DNA from: Aestuariicoccus sp032586235
GTDB lineage: Bacteria; Pseudomonadota; Alphaproteobacteria; Rhodobacterales; Rhodobacteraceae
NCBI RefSeq assembly: GCF_032586235.1
Contig: NZ_JAWHTD010000002.1
Location: 1-64,000 of the forward strand
DNA: 64,000 nt
Direction of reading: 5' to 3'
Of this stretch, positions 43,912 to 52,811 are shown in pieces. A program made the position numbers and the translations under genes. The notes under the pieces were generated by a model. The model did not search any database and was not told the DNA's origin. It saw only the letters and a list, made by a program, of their open reading frames with translations. How positions within the stretch are numbered: position 1 is the stretch's first letter; every line of letters starts with the position of its first letter.

Positions 43912-45594
43912 CTACTTTGCGGCGACCTTGAGGGGTTCGGGCTTGGCCATCCATTCCTTGCCCTTCAGCATCGCCTGCCAATAGATCGGCGGCAGCATCT
44001 TTTCCTTCAGGAACCACGCCAGGCGGCTGGGTTTCGTGCCGTCGATCAGGAAGCCGGGGAAGCTGGGTTTCAACGCGCCGCCATAGCCGAACTCGGCCAG
44101 CACGATCTTGCCGCGTTCGACGGTCAGCGGACATGAGCCGTAGCCGTCGTATTGCGCCACCGGCGCGCGGCCGCGGATGTCGGCGACGATGTTCTCGGCC
44201 ACCACGGGCGCCTGTTTGCGGGCGGCGGCCGCGGTCTTGGCGTTGGGCGCGTTCATCACGTCCCCGAGGCTCCAGATATTGTCGTAGGTCTTGTGGCGCA
44301 GGGTGCTCTGGTCCACGTCGACCCACCCCGCCGCATCGGCCAGCGGCGACACGCGGATGAAATCCGGCGCGCATTGCGGCGGGCAGACGTGGATCATGTC
44401 GAACTCGGTCGTCACGGTCTCGACCTCGGCATCCGGTTTGGCGACCTTGAAGGTGGCGGTTTTCGCCGGGCCGTCGATGGCCACGAGATTGTGGAAGAAG
44501 TTCAGCGTGACGCCGTATTTCTCGATGTAGTCCATCAGGGCCGGGACGTAATTCTTGACCCCGAAGAGCACGCCGCCGGCGTTGTTGAACTGGATGTCGA
44601 TGTTTTTCAGCACGCCGCGCCGATGCCAGGCGTCGGCCGACAGGTACATCGCCTTTTGCGGCGCACCGGCGCATTTGATCGGCATCGGCGGCTGGGTAAA
44701 GATCGCGCGCCCCGATTTCAGCTGCTGCACCAGCTGCCAGGTGTAGGGCGCCAGATCGTAGCGGTAGTTCGACGTGACGCCGTTGCGGCCCAGCGTCTCC
44801 TCCAGCCCCTCGACCGCGCCCCAGTCGAGCTTGAGCCCCGGTGTCACCACCAGCCGGTCATAGGTCACCACGCGGCAGCCATCCAGAATGACGGCGTTGT
44901 TCTTGGGCTCGAAGGCGGCGACGGCGGCCTTGATCCACTTCACGCCGCGCGGGATCAGCGACCCCATGGTCTTGGCGGTCTGCGCGGGCTCGAAGATACC
45001 GCCGCCCACCATGGTCCAGCCGGGCTGGTAATAGTGGATGTCGGCAGGGTCGACGATCGCGATGTCGAGCCCGGGCTTGCGGGCATGCAGGCTGGCCGCG
45101 ACGGCGATACCGCCGGCGCCGCCGCCGACGATCACGACGTCGAACTTGGCGTCGCCCGTATCGGTCGGGGTCTTGCCGCCGTTGGCGATGCGGCGCGCGA
45201 CACCGTTCATGTCATAGCCCGCCGCCTTGGTGGCGGCGAGGATGTCGGGCATCGCCTTCGTCTTGGCCTGGCTCAGCGACCACAGCGTGGCCGAGCGCGT
45301 GCCGGTGCGGCAATAGGCGAAAACCGGTCCCGGCAATTCGCGCAGCGCCTTGCCGAAGGCCTCGGCGTCCTCGTCCTGCACCAGACCGGACTGCACCGGG
45401 AGAAAGGCAGTCGCCAGCCCTTCGACCTCGGCGGCGGCGCGGATCTCTTCGAAGCCGGGCTGGTCCGCGCCCTCGCCGTCCGGGCGGTTGCAGATGATGG
45501 ACCGAAAGCCCTCGGCCTTGATCGCCGCCACATCGGCGGCAGTGATTTGCGGGCCGACGCTGACGTCGGCCGTGATTTTCCGGATGTCCATCAT
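43912..45594 (-). CDS. fusion of TIGR01244/DUF442 sulfurtransferase and SQR-like FAD oxidoreductase
   Basis: A 560-residue two-domain protein. Residues 1-110 are the TIGR01244/DUF442 domain (phosphatase-like fold, as in Blh) with an active loop CRTGTRS at C95-S101, whose C-R-x-G-x-R form is rhodanese-like. From about 150 a sulfide:quinone oxidoreductase-like flavoprotein begins with VVIVGGGAGGIAVAASL. It contains PPMPIKCAGAPQKAMYLS and HVCPPQCAPDF, carrying candidate catalytic cysteines, and ends with a membrane-associating segment. It probably oxidises sulfide to a persulfide and passes on the sulfane sulfur. The start has AAGGGG 6 bases upstream. The preceding MBL enzyme ends 14 bases away. 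Confidence 0.9.
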   Translation of the reverse strand: MMDIRKITADVSVGPQITAADVAAIKAEGFRSIICNRPDGEGADQPGFEEIRAAAEVEGLATAFLPVQSGLVQDEDAEAFGKALRELPGPVFAYCRTGTRSATLWSLSQAKTKAMPDILAATKAAGYDMNGVARRIANGGKTPTDTGDAKFDVVIVGGGAGGIAVAASLHARKPGLDIAIVDPADIHYYQPGWTMVGGGIFEPAQTAKTMGSLIPRGVKWIKAAVAAFEPKNNAVILDGCRVVTYDRLVVTPGLKLDWGAVEGLEETLGRNGVTSNYRYDLAPYTWQLVQQLKSGRAIFTQPPMPIKCAGAPQKAMYLSADAWHRRGVLKNIDIQFNNAGGVLFGVKNYVPALMDYIEKYGVTLNFFHNLVAIDGPAKTATFKVAKPDAEVETVTTEFDMIHVCPPQCAPDFIRVSPLADAAGWVDVDQSTLRHKTYDNIWSLGDVMNAPNAKTAAAARKQAPVVAENIVADIRGRAPVAQYDGYGSCPLTVERGKIVLAEFGYGGALKPSFPGFLIDGTKPSRLAWFLKEKMLPPIYWQAMLKGKEWMAKPEPLKVAAK

Positions 45595-45608
45595 CTTTCC
45601 CCTTCGGT

Positions 45609-46505
45609 TCAAAGCCCGTTCAGCGGCACCTTGAGCATGGGCTTGCCGTCCTTGTCGGTCGGCACTTCGCCCGCGCGCATGTTCACCTGAAGCGACGGGA
45701 TGATCAGCTTGGGCATCGCCAGCTGCGCATCGCGTTCGGTGCGGAACTTGACGAAGTCTTCCCGGCTCTTGCCGCCGCCCACATGGATGTTGTGGGCCTT
45801 TTCGTCGCCGACGGTGGTTTCCCACTGAATGTCGCGGCCGTTGGGGCCGTAATCGTGGCACATGAAAAGACGCATGTCCTCGGGCAGGGTCAGGACCTTC
45901 TGGATCGAATCGTAGAGCGTGCCCGCATCGCCACCCGGGAAATCGGCGCGCGCCGATCCGCCGTCGGGCATGAAGAGCGTATCGCCCACAAAGGCCGCAT
46001 CGCCCATCACATGCACCATGCACGCCGGCGTGTGGCCCGGCGTGTACATCGCAAAGGCCTCCATGTTGCCGATCTTGTAGGTGTCGCCGTCTTCGAACAG
46101 GGCGTCGAACTGGCTGCCGTCGCGCTGGAATTCGGTGCCCTCGTTGAACACCTTTCCAAAGGTCTCCTGCACCACCATGATCTTCGAGCCGATGCCGATC
46201 TTGCCGCCCAGACGCTCTTGGATATAGGGCGCGGCGCTCAGGTGATCGGCGTGGACGTGGGTTTCGATGATCCACTCCAGCTTGAGATCGTTCTTGCGGA
46301 TATGGTCGATCAGCGCGTCGGCGTGGTCATAGGTGATCCGCCCGGCGGCATAGTCGATGTCCATGACGCTGTCGACAATCGCACAGGCGTTCGAACTTGG
46401 GTCCTTGACGATATAGCTGATCGTGTTCGTCGCCTCGTCGAAGAAGGCTTCGACCTGCGGTTTGATGTCCATGTTGACGGGATAGTCGGTCATTGCGTTT
46501 TCCAT
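45609..46505 (-). CDS. MBL-fold metallo-hydrolase, persulfide dioxygenase-like
   Basis: A 298-residue metallo-beta-lactamase-fold enzyme with IIETHVHADHLSAAPYI (HxHxDH) near residue 80, YTPGHTPACMVHVMG (next metal histidine), VGDTLFMPDGGSARADFPGG and MCHDYGPNGRD. These blocks are those of ETHE1/Blh-type persulfide dioxygenases, which turn glutathione persulfide into sulfite. It lies just upstream of the sulfurtransferase-SQR fusion, as expected for a sulfide detoxification operon. The start is taken as 46505 (MENAMTDYP); 46493 is an alternative. Confidence 0.92.
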   Translation of the reverse strand: MENAMTDYPVNMDIKPQVEAFFDEATNTISYIVKDPSSNACAIVDSVMDIDYAAGRITYDHADALIDHIRKNDLKLEWIIETHVHADHLSAAPYIQERLGGKIGIGSKIMVVQETFGKVFNEGTEFQRDGSQFDALFEDGDTYKIGNMEAFAMYTPGHTPACMVHVMGDAAFVGDTLFMPDGGSARADFPGGDAGTLYDSIQKVLTLPEDMRLFMCHDYGPNGRDIQWETTVGDEKAHNIHVGGGKSREDFVKFRTERDAQLAMPKLIIPSLQVNMRAGEVPTDKDGKPMLKVPLNGL

Positions 46506-46592
46506 CTTTCTTGCGTTTCGGTCATCGCATCTGTTTTTCACGGCTGAAACCGGCCCGCTTCACCGGGCCGGCTGCCGATGGTTCGGGCCGGT

Positions 46593-46805
46593 TCAGGCGC
46601 GGCAGGTCCTGATGCCGGCGATGCTGTAGAGCGGGCAGACGCGCACCGCGGCCACCCCCAGCATCACGACGCCCACCGCGGCGGCGATCCATTTCAGCGC
46701 ACCGGCCTCGACCGCGGGCAGGCCGCTGAAAAAGGCCAGCCAAAGCAGCGCAATCCCCAGCAAGGCCCGGAGGATGCGGTCGATCGTTCCAACATTGGCA
46801 GTCAT
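46593..46805 (-). CDS. DUF2892 (YgaP-type) small membrane protein
   Basis: A 70-residue inner-membrane protein with MTANVGTIDRILRALLGIAL as its N-terminus and two hydrophobic segments (about 14-31 and 38-57). It ends CPLYSIAGIRTCRA. This is the DUF2892 family, equal to the C-terminal membrane part of the YgaP rhodanese, which often accompanies persulfide-handling enzymes. The start has AAGGAG 8 bases upstream. It is the first structural gene after the regulator and the palindrome. Confidence 0.92.
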   Translation of the reverse strand: MTANVGTIDRILRALLGIALLWLAFFSGLPAVEAGALKWIAAAVGVVMLGVAAVRVCPLYSIAGIRTCRA

Positions 46806-46857
46806 CTGTGGTCTCCTTAAAGCTATAGCGACCCTACAGCTTCGAAGGCGCGTGGTC

Positions 46858-46872
46858 GGTGACATTGTCACC
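46858..46872. promoter_or_regulatory. perfect 15-bp palindrome, candidate operator of the sulfide operon
   Basis: GGTGACA (46858-46864), a central T, then TGTCACC (46866-46872). It lies about 50 bases upstream of the DUF2892 start, in the only sizeable gap between the Crp/Fnr gene and its downstream operon. The dyad GTGAC/GTCAC resembles half-sites of Crp/Fnr-family proteins. On the minus strand a TATAGC lies about 30 bases downstream of it, a possible -10 element. Confidence 0.6.
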
Positions 46873-46917
46873 ATCCCGCGAAATTATTTGACTACCCCGC
46901 CCGGGCCCCGGTCGAGT

Positions 46918-47646
46918 CTACAAACTGTCGCGCAGCGCCGTCAGATGCTTGCGGTCGTGCAGCAGGATGCGCCCGCGCTCTTGTTCGATCCAGCCACGGC
47001 GTTGAAATTCCTGCAATTGCCGCGAGATGACCTCGCGCGCGGTGCCCAGTTCGGTGGCCAGCTGCTGATGGGTGGCCTTCACCTCGTCACCGTCGCGCGA
47101 CAGGGTCAGCAGGCGTTCGGCCAGCCGCATGTCGATACGGCCGAATGCGACCTCGTCCACGACGCGGAACAGATCGGTGATTCGCCGCGAATAGGCGGTA
47201 AAGACGAAATCGCGGAAGAGCGGCGCCCGGGACACCAGATCGTCGAAGGTGGCGCGGGGGATCGCGACCGCCTTGACGTCGGTCTCGGCGATGCCTTCGG
47301 CGGCATAGGCCTCGTGCGCCAGAAGGCAGGCGGTGGTCAGAACGCAACTTTGCCCCGCCTCGACCCGGTAGAGCACGATCTCGCGCCCCTGTTCGGAGGT
47401 CTGCGACACCCGCACCGACCCTTCGAGCAGCAAAAGCAGATTGTCGGGGATATGGCCTGGACCAAAGACAACGGTCCCCGCCGGCACAGATACGACCTGG
47501 CTGCTGTCAGTCAGCGTTTTCTTTATGTCGTCGGGCAGGCGGCTCAGCCCGGCAAAGCGGTCGATCCATGGGGCCGAACCGCCACGCCCCCGCAGGTGGG
47601 CGTTGGTCGCGTGAAGGGTGCCGTCGGTATCGCCGTTGCGTGTCAT
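46918..47646 (-). CDS. Crp/Fnr family transcriptional regulator with a two-cysteine motif
   Basis: A 242-residue Crp/Fnr-type regulator: cyclic-nucleotide-like effector domain (about 40-150), dimer helix, and C-terminal winged helix with THQQLATELGTAREVISRQL as recognition helix. There are exactly two cysteines, C101 and C107, spaced CVLTTAC in the beta-roll, and none of the N-terminal cysteines of FNR. That pair is a candidate redox or persulfide sensor. Downstream in the same direction lies the sulfide operon, with a palindrome in between. The ATG at 47646 has only a weak ribosome site, and the frame continues upstream. Confidence 0.9.
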   Translation of the reverse strand: MTRNGDTDGTLHATNAHLRGRGGSAPWIDRFAGLSRLPDDIKKTLTDSSQVVSVPAGTVVFGPGHIPDNLLLLLEGSVRVSQTSEQGREIVLYRVEAGQSCVLTTACLLAHEAYAAEGIAETDVKAVAIPRATFDDLVSRAPLFRDFVFTAYSRRITDLFRVVDEVAFGRIDMRLAERLLTLSRDGDEVKATHQQLATELGTAREVISRQLQEFQRRGWIEQERGRILLHDRKHLTALRDSL

Positions 47647-48019
47647 GCCAACCGGTATAGGCGCAGAAAAGTCATTCACAAAGTGCCGGTTTTTCGGCGT
47701 CGTCCCGCCGGATCTTGTGCAATTCCCCGAAATCCCGGATTCGACGGTGCCAGCGATGCGCCAAAGCGAATGGGCCTCGCTGGTGGCCCTGACGGATACA
47801 GGGCTGGCCAGAGCGGGAATCAGGGATAGATCCTGAAAAATGGCACGCCGCGCGCGGTCACAACGTGCGTTCCGGCTGTGAAAACTCGTTTTGTTCCGCT
47901 CTTTCGGGGCGCATTTATGACAGTTTTTGTCGGTTTCCCTTGAGGGTCGCGCCAAATTGGAACAAATAACGGGGCAGCTTTAGGCCCTCAGATCATAGGC
48001 CCTCAGATCAGGAGTTCGC
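47647..48019. other. 373-base divergent interval between crp-type gene and mrp operon
   Basis: No gene is supported. It contains a GACA-GTTTT-TGTC dyad at about 47919-47931. Next to the mrpA ribosome binding site is an exact tandem duplication of TAGGCCCTCAGATCA (47981-47995 and 47996-48010). Promoters for both directions must lie here but no clear -35/-10 pair stands out. Confidence 0.5.
47981..48010 (+). repeat. tandem 15-bp direct repeat upstream of mrpA
   Basis: Two perfect, adjacent copies of TAGGCCCTCAGATCA, ending 9 bases before the GTG start of mrpA; the second copy runs into the Shine-Dalgarno CAGGAG. Confidence 0.9.
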
Positions 48020-50899
48020 GTGTCCCTCTTCCTCATCGTCGCCTTGCCCTTCGTGGGAGCTTTGCTGCCCGGCATCATGAATTCCGCGGGACGTCAGGCC
48101 TGCGCGGGCATCACCTTCATGGTGTCGCTGGCCGCTTTCATCGGTCTGCTGACCAACCTGCCCGCCGTTCTGGCCGGGGAGGTGGTGACAACCGGTATCG
48201 ACTGGCTGCCCGCGCTCGGGCTGAACGCGCGGTTCATGCTGGACGGGCTCGGGTTCTTTTTTGCATTCCTGATCCTCGGGATCGGTCTGCTGATCATCAC
48301 CTATGCCCGCTTCTACCTGTCGCGAAACGACAATATGGGCGAGTTTTTCACCTACTTGCTGCTCTTCCAGGGCGCGATGGTGGGGATCGTCCTGAGCGAC
48401 AATATCCTGATTTTGCTGGTCTTCTGGGAGCTCACCTCGCTGTCGTCCTTCCTGCTGATCGGCTATTGGAAACACCTGCCCGAGGGGCGGCAGGGCGCGC
48501 GGATGGCGCTGGCGGTGACCGGCATGGGCGGGCTGGCGATGATCGGCGGGATGCTGATACTGGGCCAGATCGTGGGCAGCTACGATCTGAGCGTCATTCT
48601 GCAGAACCGCGAGCTGATCCAGGACTCGCCGCTCTACGTCCCGGCGCTGATCCTGATCCTGCTGGGCTGCTTCACCAAATCGGCGCAGTTCCCGTTCCAC
48701 TTCTGGCTGCCCCATGCGATGGCCGCGCCGACCCCGGTCAGCGCCTATCTGCACTCGGCCACCATGGTGAAGGCGGGTATCTTTCTGATGGCGCGGATGT
48801 GGCCGGTGCTTTCGGGCACGCCGGAGTGGTTCGCTATCGTCACGACGGCAGGGCTGATCACGATGGTGCTGGGCGCGGTGATCGCGCTGTTCAAGCATGA
48901 CCTCAAGGCGCTGCTGGCCTTTTCGACCGTCAGCCACCTGGGGCTGATCACCATGCTCTTGGGCACCGGCACGGCCTTTGGCGCGATGGCGGCGGTGTTC
49001 CACATTCTCAACCACGCGACGTTCAAGGCGGCGCTTTTCATGTCGGCGGGGATCATCGACCACGAGGCGCACACCCGCGACATCCGCCGCCTCGGCGGGT
49101 TGCGGCACCTGATGCCGGTCACCTTCGTGATCGCGACGCTGGCGGCGCTGTCGATGGCGGGCATTCCGTTGCTCAACGGCTTTTTGTCCAAGGAAATGAT
49201 GCTGGAAGAGGCGACGCATACCGTTCTCTTCGGCGCGCCCTGGCTGGTGCCGGTCATGGCGACGGTCGGGTCGCTGTTTTCGGCGGCCTATTGCTTTCGT
49301 CTGATCGGGCACACGTTCCTGGGCCCGGTGCGCGACGATTATCCGTCCAAGCCGCACGATCCGGGCGCGGGCATGTGGCTGCCGCCGGCGATCCTGGTGA
49401 CGCTGGTGGTGCTGATCGGCGTGGCGCCGTTCCTGGTGCAGGACTTCGTCTTCCTGGTGGCCAAATCGGTGATCGGCGGCGTGGCCGAGCTCGAGACGAA
49501 ATACATCAAGATCTGGCACGGGCTGGTGCCTGCGCTGTTCATGTCCATTGCCGCGGTGGCGGGCGGCCTTGTGCTGATGGCCGTGTTCCGGCCGCTTCTG
49601 CGGGCATGGGAGGCCGCCCCGCGCCCCGAGGCCAAGGCGATCTTTGAGGCGATCGTCGCCGCCGCCGTGGCCCTGTCGCGCCGCATCATCCACAGCACCC
49701 ATGACGGGTCGTTCACGCGTTACGAGGCGATCATGGCGGTCACCGTGGTGGCCGTGGGCTATCATGCCTGGAGCACCGGAACGGTCGGGCCCGCCGACTT
49801 TGCGATGCAGCCGTTCGGGTTGGTGCACATCGCGGCCTGGGTGATCCTGGTCGGGGCCACCTTCGGGCTGGTGTTCCTGCACCGCAACCGTCTCTTGTCG
49901 CTGATCCTGATCGCCATCGTGGGGCTGATGGTGTCCTTCGGCTTTGTCTACTTCAGCGCGCCTGACCTGGCGATGACCCAGATCACGGTCGAGGTGGTGA
50001 CGATCATCCTGATGCTGCTGGCGTTGAACTTCCTGCCCAACACCACACCGGTGGAAAGCACCGTCCTGCGCCGCACCCGCGACACTTTCGTCGCCGTGGC
50101 GGGGGGGGCTGCGACGATGGGGCTGTCCTATCACTACCTGCTGCGCGACACCGTGGCGACGAGCATCTCGGACTTCCACCTGGCGAATTCGTACAAGGGC
50201 GGCGGCGGCACCAACGTGGTCAACGTGATCCTGGTCGACTTCCGGGGCTTCGACACCTACGGCGAGATCATCGTGCTGGGGATCGCCGCGCTGCTGATCT
50301 ACGCGCTGACCGAGACGCTGCTGTCCGGCCCGGTGCGGGCGCGCCTGCTGAACCGCAAGCCGGACCAGCCACGCGCGGGCGACATGCACCCCACCATGAT
50401 GGTGGTGCTGACCCGGGTGATGATGCCGGTGGTGCTGATGGTCGGGTTCTACATCTTCCTGCGCGGCCACAACGAGCCCGGCGGCGGGTTCATCGCCGGC
50501 CTGATCGTGTCGATCGCGGTGGTGATGCAGTACATGGCCAGCGGCTTTAACTGGGCGTCGGACCGGCTGCGCTATCCCTATCACGGGGTGATCGGGGCGG
50601 GCGTTCTGATCGCCGGGCTGACCGGGATCGGGTCCTGGTTCGTGTCCAAACCCTTTCTGACCTCGGATTTCACCTATGTCCGCATCCCGCCTTTCTACAA
50701 GTTCGAGCTGGCCACCGCGGGGCTCTTCGACCTCGGGGTCTTTCTGGCGGTCGTCGGGGCGGTGATGTTGTCGCTGGAGAGCTTCTCGAGGCTGGCGCGG
50801 CGGGCGCATATGCCCGACAGCGACTATCCGATGGATATCGACCCATCGCGCGAGGATCTTCCGCCGCAAGACCCTGCAACCATGAACAAGGGGGTGTGA
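48020..50899 (+). CDS. mrpA: cation/proton antiporter subunit MrpA (MrpA-MrpB fusion)
   Basis: A 959-residue membrane protein, the large subunit of the Mrp/Pha multi-subunit Na+ or K+/H+ antiporter, related to the proton-pumping NuoL. Residues 1-770 form the MrpA part with the conserved FFTYLLLFQGAMVGIVLSDN, HFWLPHAMAAPTPVSAYLHSATMVKAG and SHLGLITMLLGTGTAFGA segments. The C-terminal 160 residues are the MrpB domain (FYIFLRGHNEPGGGFIAGL). This A-B fusion is typical of the group 2 (Pha-type) operons in Alphaproteobacteria. The GTG at 48020 has CAGGAG upstream. Confidence 0.95.
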   Translation: MSLFLIVALPFVGALLPGIMNSAGRQACAGITFMVSLAAFIGLLTNLPAVLAGEVVTTGIDWLPALGLNARFMLDGLGFFFAFLILGIGLLIITYARFYLSRNDNMGEFFTYLLLFQGAMVGIVLSDNILILLVFWELTSLSSFLLIGYWKHLPEGRQGARMALAVTGMGGLAMIGGMLILGQIVGSYDLSVILQNRELIQDSPLYVPALILILLGCFTKSAQFPFHFWLPHAMAAPTPVSAYLHSATMVKAGIFLMARMWPVLSGTPEWFAIVTTAGLITMVLGAVIALFKHDLKALLAFSTVSHLGLITMLLGTGTAFGAMAAVFHILNHATFKAALFMSAGIIDHEAHTRDIRRLGGLRHLMPVTFVIATLAALSMAGIPLLNGFLSKEMMLEEATHTVLFGAPWLVPVMATVGSLFSAAYCFRLIGHTFLGPVRDDYPSKPHDPGAGMWLPPAILVTLVVLIGVAPFLVQDFVFLVAKSVIGGVAELETKYIKIWHGLVPALFMSIAAVAGGLVLMAVFRPLLRAWEAAPRPEAKAIFEAIVAAAVALSRRIIHSTHDGSFTRYEAIMAVTVVAVGYHAWSTGTVGPADFAMQPFGLVHIAAWVILVGATFGLVFLHRNRLLSLILIAIVGLMVSFGFVYFSAPDLAMTQITVEVVTIILMLLALNFLPNTTPVESTVLRRTRDTFVAVAGGAATMGLSYHYLLRDTVATSISDFHLANSYKGGGGTNVVNVILVDFRGFDTYGEIIVLGIAALLIYALTETLLSGPVRARLLNRKPDQPRAGDMHPTMMVVLTRVMMPVVLMVGFYIFLRGHNEPGGGFIAGLIVSIAVVMQYMASGFNWASDRLRYPYHGVIGAGVLIAGLTGIGSWFVSKPFLTSDFTYVRIPPFYKFELATAGLFDLGVFLAVVGAVMLSLESFSRLARRAHMPDSDYPMDIDPSREDLPPQDPATMNKGV

Positions 50900-50900
50900 G

Positions 50901-51257
50901 ATGGAACTGCTTGTTGCGTCCGCCATTGGCATCCTGACCGCCGCGGGGCTCTACCTCGTGCTGCGTCTGCGCACCTTCCCGGTGATCCTGGGCATGTCGC
51001 TGCTGACCTATGCGGTGAACGTGTTCCTGTTCGCGTCGGGGCGGTTGACCATCGGCGCGCCGCCGATCCTGCAGGACGGGGTGTCGGCCTATACCGATCC
51101 GCTGCCGCAGGCGCTGGTTCTGACGGCCATCGTGATCTCGTTCGGCATGACCGCCGTGGTCGTGGTGATCGCGCTGGGCGCCTATCTGGGCTCTGACGAC
51201 GACCACGTGGACGATCAGACCGAAGAGCCCGCGGCCAAGCCGGAGGACGCAGCATGA
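50901..51257 (+). CDS. mrpC: cation/proton antiporter subunit MrpC
   Basis: A 118-residue, three-helix NuoK-like subunit, beginning MELLVASAIGILTAAGLYLVL and with the FPVILGMSLLTYAVNVFLF and DPLPQALVLTAIVISFGMTA segments typical of MrpC. The C-terminal tail is acidic. It starts one base after the mrpA stop and its stop overlaps the mrpD start, so the genes are coupled. Confidence 0.95.
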   Translation: MELLVASAIGILTAAGLYLVLRLRTFPVILGMSLLTYAVNVFLFASGRLTIGAPPILQDGVSAYTDPLPQALVLTAIVISFGMTAVVVVIALGAYLGSDDDHVDDQTEEPAAKPEDAA

Positions 51258-52810
51258 CCCACTGGATCATCGCCCCCGTCGTTCTTCCGGCCATGCTCGC
51301 GCCGTTCATCGTCCTGGCCGCGCGGTATCACATCGGCATCCAGCGGGTGTTCTCGGTCGCCGGTGTGCTGGCGCTGGTGGCCATCGCCGCCGGGCTGGTC
51401 TGGCAGGCCTCGGACGGGACGGTCATGCTCTACCGGCTGAGCGACTGGGCCGCGCCCTTCGGGATCGTCATCGTCGGCGACCGGCTGTCGACGCTGATGG
51501 TGCTGCTGACGGCGGTGCTGGCGCTGCTGGTTCTGCTTTACGCCATCGGGTCCGGGTGGGACGAGCGTGGGCGGCACTTCCACGCGCTCTACCAGTTCCA
51601 GCTGATGGGGATCATGGGGGCGTTCCTGACCGGCGACCTCTTCAACCTCTTCGTCTTCTTCGAGGTGCTGCTGATCGCCTCTTACGGGCTGATGATCCAT
51701 GCGGGCGGCAATGCGCGGCTGCGGGCGGGCGTGCAATATGTGCTTTTCAACCTGCTGGGCTCGACCCTGTTCCTGTTCGCACTGGGCTCGCTCTATGCCG
51801 AAACCGGGACGCTGAACATGGCGGACCTGTCGCAGCGGGTGCAGTTGATCGGCGCGGATGCGACCGTGGGCATCCGGGTGGCGGCGGTTCTGCTGCTGCT
51901 GGTCTTCGCGATCAAGGCGGCGCTGCTGCCGCTCCATTTCTGGCTGCCCTCCAGCTATGCCGAGGCGCCGGCACCGGTCGCGGCACTTTTCGCGATCATG
52001 ACCAAGGTGGGCGCCTATGCGATCATCCGGGTCTACACCATCGTCTTTCCGCCCGACCTAGAGGTCACGGCGGGTCTACACGGCGTCTGGCTGATGCCTG
52101 CGGCGCTGTCGTCGCTGGCCATCGGCATGATCGGTGTCCTGGCGGCGCGGCATCTCGACCGGCTGGTCGCCTTTGCGGTGATCGGGTCGATGGGCATGGT
52201 GATGGTGTCCATCGCCATGTTCACCGAGGCCGGGATCGCGGCAGCGCTTTACTACATCGTGCATTCCACGCTGGCCGCCGCGGCGTTGTTCCTGATCACC
52301 GACCTGGTGCGCGCCGGGCGTGAGAGCCTGCATCTGTCGGCCATGCCCCCGGTCGCGGGGGCTGCGCTGACCGCTGCGGTGTTCTTTGTCGCTGCGATTG
52401 CCATGACGGGCCTGCCGCCGCTGTCGGGCTTCGTGGGCAAGCTGCAGATCCTCGATGCGGCCTTCGACACGTCCTATGTGGTCTGGGTCTGGGCCGTCAT
52501 CCTGACATCGAGCCTGATCGCGGTGGTCGGCTTTGCCCGGGCGGGCAGCACGGTGTTCTGGAAGGCGCAGAGCCTCGCGCCCGACACCGACAGCGACACT
52601 GGCGCAGAGCCCGCGCCCGCGCCCTCGGCGCTGTCATATGTGGCTGTGGGCGGGCTGCTGGCGCTGCTGGTCGCGCATACGGTCTTTGCCGGGCCGGTCA
52701 GCGGCTACATGAGCAGCATCTCAAGCCAGCTCTTTGCGCCGGACGCCTATGTCTCGACGGTGCTCGACACCCCCGGCAAGCTGAGCACACCGACGGAAGG
52801 AGGGCACTGA
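51254..52810 (+). CDS. mrpD: cation/proton antiporter subunit MrpD
   Basis: A 518-residue NuoM/N-like membrane subunit with about 14 helices. Family segments include GDLFNLFVFFEVLLIASYGLM, LPLHFWLPSSYAEAPAPVAALFAIMTKVGAYAI (split over about 220-255) and AIAMTGLPPLSGFVGKLQIL. Together with MrpA it forms the ion-translocating core. ATGA overlap with mrpC and a 1-base gap to mrpE show one operon. Confidence 0.96.
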   Translation: MTHWIIAPVVLPAMLAPFIVLAARYHIGIQRVFSVAGVLALVAIAAGLVWQASDGTVMLYRLSDWAAPFGIVIVGDRLSTLMVLLTAVLALLVLLYAIGSGWDERGRHFHALYQFQLMGIMGAFLTGDLFNLFVFFEVLLIASYGLMIHAGGNARLRAGVQYVLFNLLGSTLFLFALGSLYAETGTLNMADLSQRVQLIGADATVGIRVAAVLLLLVFAIKAALLPLHFWLPSSYAEAPAPVAALFAIMTKVGAYAIIRVYTIVFPPDLEVTAGLHGVWLMPAALSSLAIGMIGVLAARHLDRLVAFAVIGSMGMVMVSIAMFTEAGIAAALYYIVHSTLAAAALFLITDLVRAGRESLHLSAMPPVAGAALTAAVFFVAAIAMTGLPPLSGFVGKLQILDAAFDTSYVVWVWAVILTSSLIAVVGFARAGSTVFWKAQSLAPDTDSDTGAEPAPAPSALSYVAVGGLLALLVAHTVFAGPVSGYMSSISSQLFAPDAYVSTVLDTPGKLSTPTEGGH

Positions 52811-52811
52811 C

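Noticed and set aside
48008..50932. 974-codon minus-strand ORF opposite mrpA
   Set aside because: His/Arg/Gln-rich composition is that of an antisense frame in GC-rich coding DNA.
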